A stretch of 64,000 nt of DNA from Lytechinus variegatus. Taxonomy: Eukaryota > Echinodermata > Echinoidea > Temnopleuroida > Toxopneustidae. A model generated the notes under the pieces. The model did no database searches. It had not been told where the DNA came from and saw nothing but the letters and a program-made list of their open reading frames with translations. Positions 1-12,135 of the stretch are shown here, piece after piece. The stretch covers positions 31,893,934 through 31,957,933 of the forward strand of contig NC_054743.1 of the NCBI RefSeq assembly GCF_018143015.1, written 5' to 3'. The translations under genes were made by a program, and so were the position numbers. Position 1 is the first letter of the stretch, and each line of letters opens with the position of its first letter.

Positions 1-1722
1 AAAGGGGAAAGAAGAGACGAAAAGGTGAGAGGAAGAGGGGAAGGACGAGAAGAAAAAGAGGAAGAGGAGGAAAGAAAATTATGTTTGAACCAAAGGGCGC
101 TGAAATGATGTTCGAAGGAATGTCAAAATGCTGTTCGAACTGGGGCAGAATTGATGTTTAAACGGAGGGGGGGGGGGGGGCGAACTGATGTTCGACGTAG
201 GGGCGCCAAATTGATACTCGAGCTGGGGGGGGGGCAAATGGTATTCGAACAAATTGATGTTGGAACTACATGTAGGGGCGCCGAATTGATATTCGAACTA
301 GGGGCGCCAAATTTATGTTAGACCTACATGTAGGGGCGCCGAATTGATATTCGAACTAGGAGGGCGCTGAAATGATGTTCGAAGGAATGTTAAAATGATG
401 TTCGAACGAGGGGGGGGGGGGCCGAAGTGATGATCGACCTATATGTAGGGGCGCCGAATTGATATTCGAACTAGGAGGGCGCCGAAATGATATTCGAACC
501 AAAAGGGGGCTGAAATGATGTTTGAAGGAATGTCAAAATGCTGTTCGAACTGGGGCAGAATTGATGTTTAAACGGAGGGGGGGGGGGGGCGAACTGATGT
601 TCGACGTAGGGGCGCCAAATTGATACTCGAGCTGGGGGGGGGGGGCAAATGGTATTCGAACAAATTGATGTTGGAACTACATGTAGGGGCGCCGAATTGA
701 TATTCGAACTAGGAGGGCGCTGAAATGATGTTCGAAGGAATGTTAAAATGATGTTCGAACGGGGGGGGGGGGGCCGAAGTGATGATCGACCTATATGTAG
801 GGGCGCCGAATTGATATTCGAACTAGGAGGGCGCCGAAATGATGTTCGAAGGAATATTAAAATGATGTTCGAACTGGGGGCCGAATTGATGTTCGAACCG
901 GGGGGGGGGGCCGGGCCGAAGTGATGATCGACCTATATGTAGCGGCGCCGAATTGATATTCGAACTAGGAGGGCGCCAAAATGATGTTCGAAGGGATGTT
1001 AAAATGATGTTCGAACTGGGGGCCGAATTGATGTTCGAACCGGGGGGGGGGCCGAAGTGATGATCGACCTACATGTATAGTGGCCCCGCATTGATATTCG
1101 AACTAGGAGGGCGCCAAAATGATGTTCGAAGGGATGTTAAAATGATGTTCGAACTGGGGGCGCCAAATTAATACTCGAACTGGGGAGGGGGGCGCCACTT
1201 GATACTCAAACTAGGGAAGGGGGCGCCGAATTGATACTCGAGCTAGGGGGGAGAAATAATATTCGAGCTAGGAAAGGCAAATTGAGTTCGAAGGAATGCC
1301 AAAACGATGTTCGAACTGGGGGCCGAATATTGTTCGAAAGGGGGGGGGGGCAAATTGATGATCGACCTACATGGGGCGCCGAATTCATATTCGAACTAGG
1401 AGGGCGCCGAAATGATGTTCGAAGTGGGGGCGCCAAATTCATACTCGAACTATAGGGAGGGGGGCCGAATTGATTTTCGAGGTAGGGGCGCCAAATTCAT
1501 ACTCAAACTAGGGGGCGCGAATTAATGTTCAAACTTGGGGGGGGGGCGCAAAATTGATACTCGAGCTAGGGGGGCGAAATGATATTCGAACTAGGGAAGG
1601 CAAATTGAGTTCGAATGGATGCTAAAATGATGTTCGAACTGGGGGCCGAATTGATGTTCGAACGGGGGGGGGGGGCAAATTGATGATCGACCTTCATGTA
1701 GGGGCGCCGAACTGATATTCGA
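1..1722. repeat. G-tract / TTCGAA satellite array
   Basis: After about 80 purine-rich bases, the stretch consists of irregular repeats of short modules such as GATGTTCGAAC, GATATTCGAACTAGG and GGGGCGCC, separated by runs of 8-13 G. Higher-order copies are visible: the block near 120-460 recurs near 540-830 with few changes. Every module carries the palindrome TTCGAA or a one-base variant. The open frames across it have no stops only because the units are short and stop-poor; they show no protein signature. I read it as a decaying satellite that continues past the left edge. Confidence 0.85.
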
Positions 1723-1764
1723 ACTGCCGCCTTGTTGTTGGCTCATTGTTCCATATATTGAAAG

Positions 1765-1870
1765 TTTGAAATGCCTTGGCCTTGAGGTTTTTAGGCCTTG
1801 GCCTTGGGGATTAAAGCCTTGGTCTTGGGTATTAAAGCCTTGTCCTTGGAGGTTTGAGCCTTGACTTACA
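1765..1870. repeat. CCTTGG minisatellite
   Basis: Degenerate short tandem repeat built on GCCTTGGCCTTGG and TTAAAGCCTTGG units, about five to seven copies. No coding signal. Confidence 0.6.
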
Positions 1871-1997
1871 ACACTGATTGATATATTGACAGATATTATT
1901 TACAGACATTTTGAAGTTTACTTGCACACACTAAGAAATAAATGTTCAGAATTGAACCCCGAAAGGTTGATGCAAAATCAGCACCCTATGGGTTCAA

Positions 1998-2310
1998 AAA
2001 TTGAACCCTGCGGTTGGGGTTCATTTTTGCACCCTGCGGGTTCAATTTGAAATTTAGGGGTGCAGTTTTTGATGCTTTCAATTTCGTTTAAATTCTCATC
2101 AGAGTAGGCCCTGCTAGAATTATGTTTAAAAGTTGAACCCTGCGGTTGGGGTTCATTTTTGCACCCTGCGGGTTCAAAATTGCACCCCTAGGGGTTCAAT
2201 TTGAAATTTAGGGGTGGAGTTTTGAACCCCAACCGCAGTGTTCAATTTTTAAACATAATTCTAGCAGGGCCTACTCAGATGAGAATTTAAACGAAATTGA
2301 AAGCATCAAA
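1998..2310. mobile_element. Foldback (inverted-repeat) element
   Basis: Two arms of about 88 bp (2068-2155 and 2223-2309) are near-perfect reverse complements around a 67-bp spacer; the outer ends read TTGATGCTTTCAATTTCG and its complement. Just inside and before the left arm, a module containing GAACCCTGCGGTTGGGGTTC is duplicated (about 1998-2063 and 2131-2220). No open frame lies inside. It looks like a foldback-type non-autonomous DNA transposon or a hairpin-forming repeat. I could not define a target-site duplication. Confidence 0.65.
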
Positions 2311-2428
2311 TGGTTAAAATAGAAATCGATCGAGTTTCCCGCTCGCATTTATTATTTTTTAAAGTGATATTACATTTATTCATTAACACATCATTATAAA
2401 ACCATTATTCAATTGCCTCTTCTTCATG

Positions 2429-5409
2429 CATAGGCGGATCCAGGGGACCCGAGGGGCCCGGACCCCCCTATGGGTAGAGCAAAAAAAAGGTGGGAAAGAA
2501 AGAAAAAGGAAGGAAAAGAATAGAGAAAAAAAGAAAGTAGGAAGACGAATGAATAAAATAAGATGAGATGAAGACTTGGACAAAAATATTTTATGTCAAA
2601 ATATAAAATTTTCGCTCGCGCTTCTCGCTCGCATTGCCTGTTAAGTGATCCACATATCTTGTTCAACACGGAGCTTAAATATCAAGTTTGGAAGTCAGTA
2701 TACAAAACATATTTCTCCTTGGAAATCAAACTTTTGTTAATTTTTTGATTTTTTTTTATTGATTTTTAAAAAGTGCTCTGTAAAAATGTCAGTTTTATGG
2801 TCGGAATATTAACATTTTCCAGTTGCGCTGCGCGTTCGCGAATCGTGATGTATCAGGTACCTATTATTTTCATGTATTCCATGCAGTTTTCAAAATATCC
2901 TTTTTCAGGTCTGATTGTCAAAACGCATCAGCTACGGCTGCTATGATTGCATTTTTGATTGGCGGGTTATGTATGTCTCAATATTGATTGTATAACAAAC
3001 TCCTTAAAATCCCCTTTTCATGACAGTTTATCAAAAATTTCGGCTCGCGATTTGCGCTCGCATTAATGGTTAAAAATAAATCAACTAATTAATGATGCAT
3101 CCTATTCATAAATAAAAAGGTGCTTGAAATGTTCAGTGTTCAGGCCATAATATCATCAGATTCCGCGCCCTCATTATGCATTAATACTAATATATCAATT
3201 TAATAATTAAATTGTCACTTTTGTTTTATCTCGCGCTTAGCAAGATGAATAGGAAGATATATAGTCATCATATTCATATGAGAACATGTCCTAAGGATGT
3301 CAAGGTCCTATGTCTCAAAATTAAAGTATTAATGAAACATATCAGCTCTTTATCAAGTGCGATTTATATCCACCTTACAAGTTTCCTACAAAGTGTTTGA
3401 AATATCAGATCGGAATATCAAATATTTTAAGCTCGCGCTTCGCGCTCGCTTTTATTTTCATGATAACAGATTGTTTAGAATGCCTAGATTCTAGGTCTAA
3501 ATCTGAAACACGCGCGCGCATTTTCATTCAGTTATCCAGTTTCAGATCACAATATCAAAAAATTCTGCTCGCCCTTTGTGCTCGTATTATTAATGTAAGA
3601 AGATCCCCTTTCATGATTTACAAAACATGAATAGAGTATCACGTTCAAGGTCGAAATTTCGATTTTTTTTTACGCTCGCGCTTCGCGCTCGCAAAATTTG
3701 ATTGTGAAATATGTAATGCAAGCAGTCCTTAAAAGGCACTTTTCGATCAGTTCAAAGCGAATATAAACATTTTCTGCTCGTGCTTTCCGCTCGCATTATT
3801 AATGTAGGAAGATCCCCTCTTACTCATCTTTTTCATGATTTAGAAAACATAAATAGAGTGTTCCGTTCTTGGTCTAAATCTAGAATTTTTCCGCTCGCAC
3901 TTTCGCGCTCGCATCATTTGATTTGATTTGATTTATTGTTTTCTTCTGCATGACTGCATCCATAACATTCATATAATACATTTTTCACAACATAATAAAC
4001 ATAATATGTTAGCATTTTTGGCATGAATCATAAATAAAGAGTACTAAAAAATAATTCCAGACAAAAATTATTAACTATATGATATTCACAATTTGCAGGA
4101 GGATTGTCATCATAAGCAGATTGCTTGAAAAAATGACAATCCCAAACTTATACTAATTGAATTAATACATTTATAAAGCAGAATTGGCATATATTTTCAA
4201 ATACGAAACATGAATCATGCAATATTATAGTATGAAGATGAAGATGATAAAGCTGAGGGTGACGGTGATATGATGATGTTGATGATGATGAAGGCCATGG
4301 AGATGATGGTGGTCATGATGAAGATATTGGTAATGACTAAATCGAAGGAGGAATAAATTCACGATAAAAAGGATACGACACAGAAATTTTACTTCAAATA
4401 TTCTGATAATAACATAGATTTAACGTTTGCCTTAAATGAGTGAAGAGACGAAGATTGTTTTACAGACTCTGCTGGTAGAGTTCCACAAATCTGGACCATG
4501 GTGTCTTATGGATCTCTGCGCAATAAGCAGTTTTTGGTTGATTAAATGGAAATTTGAAGAGTTACGGGTAGGGTATGATTGAATAGATGTATTCAGAGAA
4601 TAAAAATTGTGGAATGAAGGTAGGTGGGAGCATGTTATTTACATAAGTAGTAAACTTTGAAGTGTATTTATGTCAAATACTGTTAGTCTTTAGTTTATGG
4701 AATAATGGATTTGTGTGTGATAAATATTGGGAATCAGTACAAATTCGAATTGTTTTTTCTGTAATTAAGTAAATTGTATTCAAGTTTTCCATTCTTTATG
4801 TAGAAATGTCAAAAATTTTCAGCTCGCGCTTCGCGCTCGCATTATTTAATTGATGAAATATGTAATGTCTTCATGGCTAAATGCAAGCAGTCCTTAAAAG
4901 GCACTTTTCGATCAGTTCAAAACGTATACAAACATATTCTGCTCGCGCTTTGCGCTCGCATTATTAATGCAGGAAGATCCCCTCGTTTTCATGATTTAGG
5001 AAACATGGATAGAGTGTCCCGTTCTAGGTCTAAATCTAGAATTTTTCCGCTCGCACTTTCGCGCTCGCATAAAATTGTTTAGTTATACTGTATAGCTATC
5101 CTGTTCATGATTACAAAAATTGATTAAATTTTTCCATTCTTTATGTAGAAATGTCAAAAAAAATTTCAGAATGTTCAAATTTTAAGAAAAAATACAGACA
5201 ATTTTAAAAAAAATTGCTCGCGCTTCGCGCAGGCATTATGAAATAAGGATTATTATATTATACATTTATGTTGATTTAGAGAATAAAGCTAAGAAGTGAC
5301 TTATAGGACTACCCCCTTCAAAGAAACAAACGAAAAAAAAAATCTTCGAGCGGCCGATCGGGGAAAATATGGCTGAAAAAAAAAACTCAGAAGGCTGGAT
5401 CCGCCCCTG
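2429..5409. mobile_element. Large non-autonomous hAT-like element with palindrome array
   Basis: The left end reads CATAGGCGGATCCAGGGG and the right end GCTGGATCCGCCCCTG, which gives inverted termini of the GGCGGATCC type. Flanks share TTCATG, so the target-site duplication is imperfect (TCTTCATG against GATTCATG at best). The interior is AT-rich and carries the palindromic motif GCTCGCGCTTCGCGCTCGC or a near copy around 2613, 3427, 3673, 3776, 3893, 4820, 4938, 5046 and 5214, all in the same orientation and usually followed by ATTATT. No transposase is seen. A separate repeat (about 3925-4800, with a GAGTTCCACAAATCTGGACC segment) appears to be nested inside. The hAT assignment rests on related copies with clean 8-bp duplications. 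Confidence 0.6.
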
Positions 5410-5454
5410 ATTCATGTGCCTATGAAATAAGACATGCATTTAAGGCACTTATGA

Positions 5455-5590
5455 TTGCCTGGGGGAGGGAGGGGCCGCCATTTTTCCGAAAAGTACACAG
5501 GGGCGCCAAAATTAGGTCGAGTTTGGGCCCCCCTCCCTATGAAATCCTGGATCCGCGCCTGGTAGTAGTAGTAGTAGTAGTAGTAGAATG
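5455..5590. repeat. GC-rich element remnant and TAG microsatellite
   Basis: A G/C-tract remnant ends in CCTGGATCCGCGCCTGG, the same terminus as the neighbouring hAT-like elements. It is followed directly by about eight copies of TAG (5563-5587). From 5600 to 6260 I see only unclassified AT-rich sequence with no supported gene. Confidence 0.5.
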
Positions 5591-6268
5591 GGCAGTAGCA
5601 GTAGGAGCAAGTAGAAGAAAATAAAGATGAGACAACGAAAAAGAGAGGAACCAAGCGCTTACAATCTCAATAATTAATGTCCTTTATTTACGTTTGCTGA
5701 TTTAACAACTCAATGAACCATCCCTCATTTTATCGTTACCCTGAAAACGGTTACAAGGCATTTTTTAGTTTAAAAATCCTACGATACACACGTGTAAACA
5801 GATAACAGAATGCATACCTTATGCACTTCCATAACCCTGTTCTTGGTCATTGTCTGTCCGATGTTATCCTATTGTCCACTATGTGGCAATTCACTGGTCA
5901 CTCTCTTATTGTTCTCTAAAGCCCCCTTCCTCGGACGATGGGCGAACCTTAATGACAATCATAATACGAATAAACTACGAACACGGCACCTCCAGATAAA
6001 ATAGATGAATTATGATAACCTCGCAAATCACTATTCCACATATTAACAACACTGTTTCCTTTCAGGCAACCGATGTTAAAGCAACTTGTACCAAGCACGA
6101 CACCATTTTCGTAAGAAAGGTTTGTCGAAAACAATTTTATTCAAAAACCAAACCAGCTCAGTCATAACAAGCAGCTGACGTGCTCCAAGAAATCAATAAG
6201 ACCTACTAAACAATGATAGTATTGTGTTCTCTGAAGCGGAACGTTATACTTCACCAGATTGTAACAGG

Positions 6269-7285
6269 CAGTGGCGTACCTTGGGTCGTGTCATGGGGGG
6301 GGGAGGGCATCTGCAAAAATTTTGAGTCACTTAGTGAGCGCGCGAAGTGCGCTCAGTTTCCAGGTATACTTACCTAATAGAGACATTTTAAGGACAGTGC
6401 CATAAACGTTTATTTCACTGATCAAAATAATGCGAGCGCTAAGGGCGAGCTGATTTTTTTTATATTCAGACCTAAAAGGGACATTAATAAGCAATTTTTT
6501 TGTAATCATGATACGTACCTATTTCGCTAAACAAACAATACGAAGCATGAGTTGAAATTTGTGTATGGACCCCAAACAGGGACACACACAAAGCACTTGT
6601 GGTAATTGAAAACATGATGATTAACATACGCATCTCACCAAATATTGCGAGCGCGAAGCGCGAGCAGAAAATTTAGGAAATTCAGACCTGAAGAGCACAT
6701 TCTAAGGCTTGTTTTTAGGAATTCACAATGAGACCACACGTATTTCACTAACCAAATGATGCGAGCGCGAAGCGCGAGCTGAAAAATTTGATATTCAGAT
6801 CAGAAAATGGGACATTTTTAAGGACTGATTTTAGGAATCCATGAAGAGCAGACATATCTCACCAACCCACTTATGCGAACGTAAACACGGACAGGAAATG
6901 TTTTATATTAAGATCTTAAAATGGGGGAATCACTTTAAGTAGTCATGGAAAAAGAGCAAATGTCACTAAAAAAACAATAATAACTCGAAGTGTGAGGAAA
7001 TATATTTGGTGTGTATTGACTTGTAATTGGAATTTTTTTAGTACAACAGGATTATATATCTCGCTAAACAGACAATGCGAGCACACTGAAGATAGGCCCT
7101 GGCCAAATTATGTTTCATAAAGTTATAAAAAACAAATTATAATAAAACATTATCATGAACTATAAATTCTTCTTTCCCAATACGTTTCTCTTCCTTTCTC
7201 ATTCTTTTTTCCTTTTGCCCGTTTTCTTTTTGCCCGCCGATGGGGGGGGGCACGTGCCCCCATGCCCCCCATAGTTACGCCACTG
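6269..7285. mobile_element. hAT-like non-autonomous transposon
   Basis: Inverted ends CAGTGGCGTACC and GTTACGCCACTG (10 bp perfect, CAGTGGCGTA). They are bounded by a perfect 8-bp target-site duplication GTAACAGG at 6261-6268 and 7286-7293, the hallmark of the hAT superfamily. The interior has the palindromic motif in reverse orientation (GCGAGCGCGAAGCGCGAGC and variants) near 6339, 6431, 6647 and 6760. There is no transposase frame, so it depends on an autonomous partner elsewhere. Confidence 0.85.
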
Positions 7286-7418
7286 GTAACAGGAAAGGGT
7301 GGTGGGCAAGCGTCATCGCAAGGTTCTACGAGACGCATCAAAGATAATCATGAGAAATCGGTGATCAGTGTGTATATCAGTTTTCTATTATATATAATAT
7401 ATTCTAATTATGATTAAC

Positions 7419-8000
7419 TTAAGGGTAATGAAACCCTTGGAACAAGTAGGCCTGTGTCGAAACAGAAATATCAAAGAATAAGAACGAAGAAAGTTTGAGA
7501 AAAATCGGACAAATAATGAGAAAGTTATGAGCATTTGAATATTGCAATCACTAATGCTATGGAGCTCCTCCCATTGGCAATGCGACAAGGATGTGTGATG
7601 TCACATGTGAACAACTTTCCCTTTGATGGACTATAAAATACCCCCAAAATGTCTCTTTTTGCTTTTTCTTATGGTGACACAAATTCTTTATCCATGATGT
7701 ATTCTTTAAAAAATTGCATTACATGCCCGCCTACAGAAAGAATATATGCTCTACTGATAGATGTGAAAAAAGAGGCACATTAAGTGAAATATATAATAAA
7801 GTAATGAGAGTTGTTCATAAGTGACATCTTTGTCGCATTGCCAATTTGAGGATCTCCATAGCATTAGTGATCGCATTATTCAAATGCTCATAACTTTCTC
7901 ATTATTTGTCCGATTTTTCTCAAAATTTCGTTGATCTGTCCTTTGATTTTTCTGTTTTCACACAAGCTATCTCGTTCAAAAAGGTTTCATTCTCCTTTAA
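7419..8000. mobile_element. Palindromic MITE flanked by TTAA
   Basis: The ends AAGGGTAATGAAACC and (reverse-complemented) AAAGGAGAATGAAACC lie inside TTAA tetranucleotides at both borders. Inverted similarity extends well inward: the TTGAGAAAAATCGGAC region near 7495-7560 is mirrored near 7860-7925, including the phrase TCCATAGCATTAGTGAT. It has no coding capacity. The TTAA borders fit a piggyBac-like mechanism, but TTAA is also the natural edge of the palindrome. Confidence 0.65.
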
Positions 8001-8689
8001 TCATCAATTCAATTCCTTATTCCCCGGCCTAATTTAATTTCCATTCACACATAATACAAAGTCAGACACCAACTTAAAGAACTGACATTTTAAAGATAAG
8101 CAGTATAAGACAGAGTATAAGGAAATGAGGAGCCAATAAAGCATCATTGCTTGTAATGTGTCGATCGATTCATAATTTCATCTGTTTTATTGATTGATCA
8201 ACTAGTTGACTTACTAATTGTTTATTAATTCAATTCCTTCATCCATTCACTCATCCATTCGTTGTTTATATAAATACAGCCTCAACACACTTACGCTTCC
8301 TCTCCCAACTTCTGTGAAAAATGGTATATGAAACAGATTTGTTTCGTTTTTCTCTCTATATTTCTTATCCCAACATACGCTTTTGTGAAACAGAAGGAAA
8401 GCATGAAATTTGCATTTTCCCGAATGAAAAAAAAAACATGTCCATGAGTTCCCCGATCAATTTAAGTGGCATTTCTCTTATCATTTTTTTTTTGCATGAG
8501 GCACTTGGAGATAACTGAAGCTTTTATTATTATTATTATAATTAAAAGCCAAAATACCCGAGGGGTAGACAAAATTAAGCATAGAGGAACAAAATTAAAA
8601 ACAAATTACGAACGAAGCCAAATAAATTGAAGAAAAAAAAACGAGCTAGCAATTTTTTTACCCTTTCTATTACTAAATCGATATTTACC

Positions 8690-8955
8690 CAGGGTAGCCA
8701 CTGAGGTTCCGCAAACTGTTCTCCCAGTGGACCCTGCTATCATTATTACCCGGCTAAGCTAAGCTACCGATTCAGGTGCACACAGCTTTTTGAGGAATTA
8801 TATCCTGCCGGTACCCATTTACCTCACCTGGGTTGAGTGCAGCGCAGTGTGAATGAATTCATTGCGGAATGAAAACACGCCACGGCTAGGATTCGAACCC
8901 ACGACTCTCTGTTTGAAAGGCGAGTGCAAGAACCATCAAACCACGAGACGCGCCA
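8690..8955 (-). mobile_element. tRNA-derived SINE
   Basis: Read on the minus strand it starts with a tRNA-like head (about 8955-8870). An A-box-like GTGGTTTGATGGTTC is followed by a B-box GGTTCGAATCC. The body includes CTCAACCCAGGTGAGGTAAA and GGGTACCGGCAGGA, a tail arrangement typical of deuterostome SINEs. A short piece of the same family in the opposite orientation is at 58630-58735. From 8100 to 8690 I see no gene. Confidence 0.7.
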
Positions 8956-9594
8956 TTTTGAAAAGAGTATAATATTTCACCATTTTTCTTTCATTTTCTC
9001 CTTTTCTTTCTTTTTCCAGCCCGCATTCTGTGAATCAGTGTTTAGAAGACAACTTTTTTTTCAGCTATTAGGTAAATTAAATAATAAAACAAAGAAATAT
9101 TACTCAAAATCTATGAGGTCTTTAATTCTAAAGAGAAATTAACACTGACAGAAGTAAATTAAGTTGAGAGTATTAAGAGGATATATAATAAATTTTCCTT
9201 AAAATGCTATTCATAATACCAATACTATTATGTATACAGACAGGTTACACAATAATCCAGAGTGACTTTATTTGTGGCATTGAACTGGAATTACGTGATA
9301 TTTATACAGAAAAATGAAAAGTAACTCTTGAAATGATAAATCTTGGTCACCATAGTCACGGAGCGAGAGAATTTCGCGTTTCCATGGCAACCCCTCTCGG
9401 TGATAATACTGAAAAATAATTCAGACTGCCGCCGAACGCTTAAAGAAAGAAAAGAGATGTCTCAATTATTCCAGTCTCGTAATATTGACGAAGAGAAATG
9501 ATTATGACCTTTACAAAATACTGCATAATGTGTGAAAACACTGGTATCGGTTATGGACAATGCATGTTATACGAATATCATCTAATCACACTGG

Positions 9595-9765
9595 ATGTAC
9601 GGTCGAGTGGTTAGAGCACTATAGACTCATCGCAAGGTTTTGAGTTTGAATCCCCACTCTGCCATTGTCTCCACCTTGATAAAAAGGCCCAAGAGTAATT
9701 AATAATGTGTTGTCTATATAAAGTCAGCCTTTATGACTGATTAACCAAGACGTTAAATGTTTCCT
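9595..9765 (+). mobile_element. tRNA-derived SINE
   Basis: The head GGTCGAGTGGTTAGAGCACT matches a tRNA A-box region and TTTGAGTTTGAATCCCC a B-box about 40 bp later. The body ends near AACCAAGACGTTAAATG. The spacing is that of an RNA polymerase III promoter inside a SINE. The anticodon arm is degenerate, so this is not a functional tRNA gene. The flanks 8955-9595 and 9765-10335 hold no supported gene. Confidence 0.65.
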
Positions 9766-10343
9766 CGGTAAATATACGCCAACTTGGCGTTTACCAGCAA
9801 AAATTGCTGTCCTGCCGAGTTCCTACGGGAGTTACCATGAAACAGAACGGGGCGGGGGGGGTGGGGTGCGCTTAGTGATGGATGTGGGGCAGGGGGAGGG
9901 GCGGTGTATATATTTCTTGGGGCATCGGGGATGGTGGGGTTAATCATAAAAGAAAACCAAGTATGTGAATTTTACAGTAACTAGGAGCACGGCTCGGTTT
10001 GGAAATAATGGGTCAGTGAAATAAGGGTGAATTTCAAAAAAGAAAACAAATTTTCGAAATATGATAGTAAAATTCAAAAGGGAAATGATTCAAAAATCCG
10101 GTTCATTCCCCCACCGTACTGAGCAAGCTCAAACCAGAAAACATATACCATCCCCCACTAAGACCATTTTGCCATTTTGATTATTGATTTCTAACAGAAA
10201 GGGGCATTTTTTTCTAAAAATGTAAATTACAGCACAATTTCATATTTTTGTTGTTGACATTTTGAACTTACATCACGGACTAGAATTACTGCCTTCGATG
10301 GAATGAAAGCAGAGTATAATTATAGTAATCACTTGGGTTGGTA

Positions 10344-10473
10344 CATTGGCGGCGGAAGCCAAAAATTTTAGGAGGGGACAACCAAAATTTTTTTGACAAG
10401 CAAAAAAAAAAAAAAAAAAAAAAAGATTCTCAACCAAAAAATTTCAGGGAGGGCGTAGGAAAATAAATTGACA

Positions 10474-10509
<36 letters not shown>

Positions 10510-10593
10510 TCATCAACTAAAAATTTAGGGGGGGACCGTCCCCCCTCCCCAAATTTAGGGGGGGACACGTCCCCCCCGCTTCCGCCGCCTATG
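10344..10593. mobile_element. hAT-like MITE with poly(A) tracts
   Basis: Inverted ends CATTGGCGGCGGAAGC and GCTTCCGCCGCCTATG. A perfect 8-bp target-site duplication GGTTGGTA sits at 10336-10343 and 10594-10601. The interior is two A-runs of about 20 and 30 bases between G/C tracts. A truncated relative lies near 45413-45491, ending in CCGCCGCCTATGG. The small minus-strand open frame across it is homopolymer-derived and not a gene. Confidence 0.85.
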
Positions 10594-11782
10594 GGTTGGT
10601 AGCACAAATCACAGGGAAACGGGCTTCGTGGGTCATTTCCTCACGAATACATACCCTCATTTTAAATAGACGTGTTTGTTTGAGAATGACAATTAAGAAA
10701 GATAGTCATCATCATTAGCCACAGAGTAAACAAAAGCGGAACTATACGCTCCAATTAATACAGATTATAATTTGAACAAGGAAGAAAACTGAAAAGTTGG
10801 ACACTGTGTATCAGTATCACTAAGATGTGTATTATTTTACACAATAATCGTTGTTCAAAAATTTCATACAAACACGGTTTACCACATGGACGTTGCAGGA
10901 GTTGTTTGATAGTTTGAATAACCATGCTTAATCCATAGAGAAAAAAAATCTTTGTTGTTTAAGATTGTCATGTTTTTTCTATTTAAAAAAAATGTAAGAT
11001 TCATACAAGAAACAGCGTTGTATGAACAATTCTAAACAGAGTTTTTTGTTGTTATACTAGTTTGTAGATGAGAGGTCGGGAGGGGTGTTCCCTTTCGCCC
11101 CCATAGCATAAGAAACATATTAAACTCCTAGAAAAAAATGTTGGGTATGTTAATATGCATGTCGAATATAAACGAAATTACATGTAAAATATTAATTGGA
11201 AAGTTATTCATCATTAACGCACATGCAGGTTAAAACAATATATGAAAGGGAAATGCTAATGTTGAAAATTTCAGTTCTTGCCATTTTTTCTTTCTGTCAT
11301 GTTCAATTAGACTTCATAGACTTGGCGTAGTGCTCAAGTAAAGTTCTGCACAATAATTGTAGTAATTTCCCATTTAAGAACGTGACCCCGGCGAAGAACC
11401 AACGTTTATACCTTTTAAAATAACGATTTCTCTTGCATGTAAAATATTTTCGGAAGGGGAAAACACACCTCGTATAATTGCAGATGATCCCCCTTTTTTT
11501 GCTTGATTTTTCATTACGAAAACGACACCCCCAAAAACAAGACAAAGAAAAAAAAGAAGAAAGAATACATTTTTCCTTCAGAGAAAGCACCCGGATTCGC
11601 CACTATGATCACGAAATCAATGAAGTTGATTTTGGAACAAAATGTTGTGCTGGTACCATCGAACAGGATGTTCTTTTTTTGTTCAAAAATTGGCCTCATG
11701 AAATTTCACTTGTCTTGATAGGGCGAAGTAATTTGTAGAACATTACCGAGCTCAATGGACATATGCTGTAAACAATACCCTG

Positions 11783-12050
11783 CAGTGGCGTACAAATGCG
11801 GTGGGGGGGGGGTTGGCTTGGGGCGCTTGCCCCGCAAAGTTGTGACGACAAAAAAAGGGAAAAAAGAAAGAAAAGGAAATATATGGGGGTGAAACGTGAT
11901 ATTATTCTCTGAAGATTAATTTGTCAAAATCTATCACAAAAATTTGATTTTTGTAATAAAAATGTGAAAATTTTTGCTTGCTCGCTCGCTCCGCTCGCTT
12001 GCAACTTTTATGAATTTTATGCGATACACTATATCTAGCCTTCTGATATT
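11783..12050. mobile_element. Truncated CAGTGGCGTA-type element
   Basis: The left end CAGTGGCGTACAAATG matches the terminus of the hAT-like element at 6269. It is followed by GC tracts and one copy of the CTCGCTCGCTCCGCTCGCTTGC motif. No matching right end or target-site duplication was found, so it is probably truncated. A similar interior lies at about 41060-41330. From 10600 to 11780 I see no supported gene; overlapping short frames near 11300-11740 conflict with each other and lack protein features. Confidence 0.5.
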
Positions 12051-12135
12051 TTGGGGCTCATTACGTCATCGAGTCACTGGTAAGCCTTTTAAACGTCAAT
12101 ACGTCAAAAGATGGAATACAAAACAGTTACCTGGT

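Noticed and set aside
1206..1455. Short overlapping frames with ILELGGR repeats near 1.2-1.45 kb
   Set aside because: They arise from the satellite unit and lack any non-repeat sequence.
2600..5250. Regularly spaced palindromes as a possible CRISPR array
   Set aside because: Repeats are imperfect, spacing varies from about 80 to over 900 bp, the setting is eukaryotic, and the motif recurs in hAT-like elements.
11303..11738. Overlapping 60-95 codon frames on both strands near 11.3-11.7 kb
   Set aside because: They conflict with each other, have no recognisable domain, and lack splice partners.
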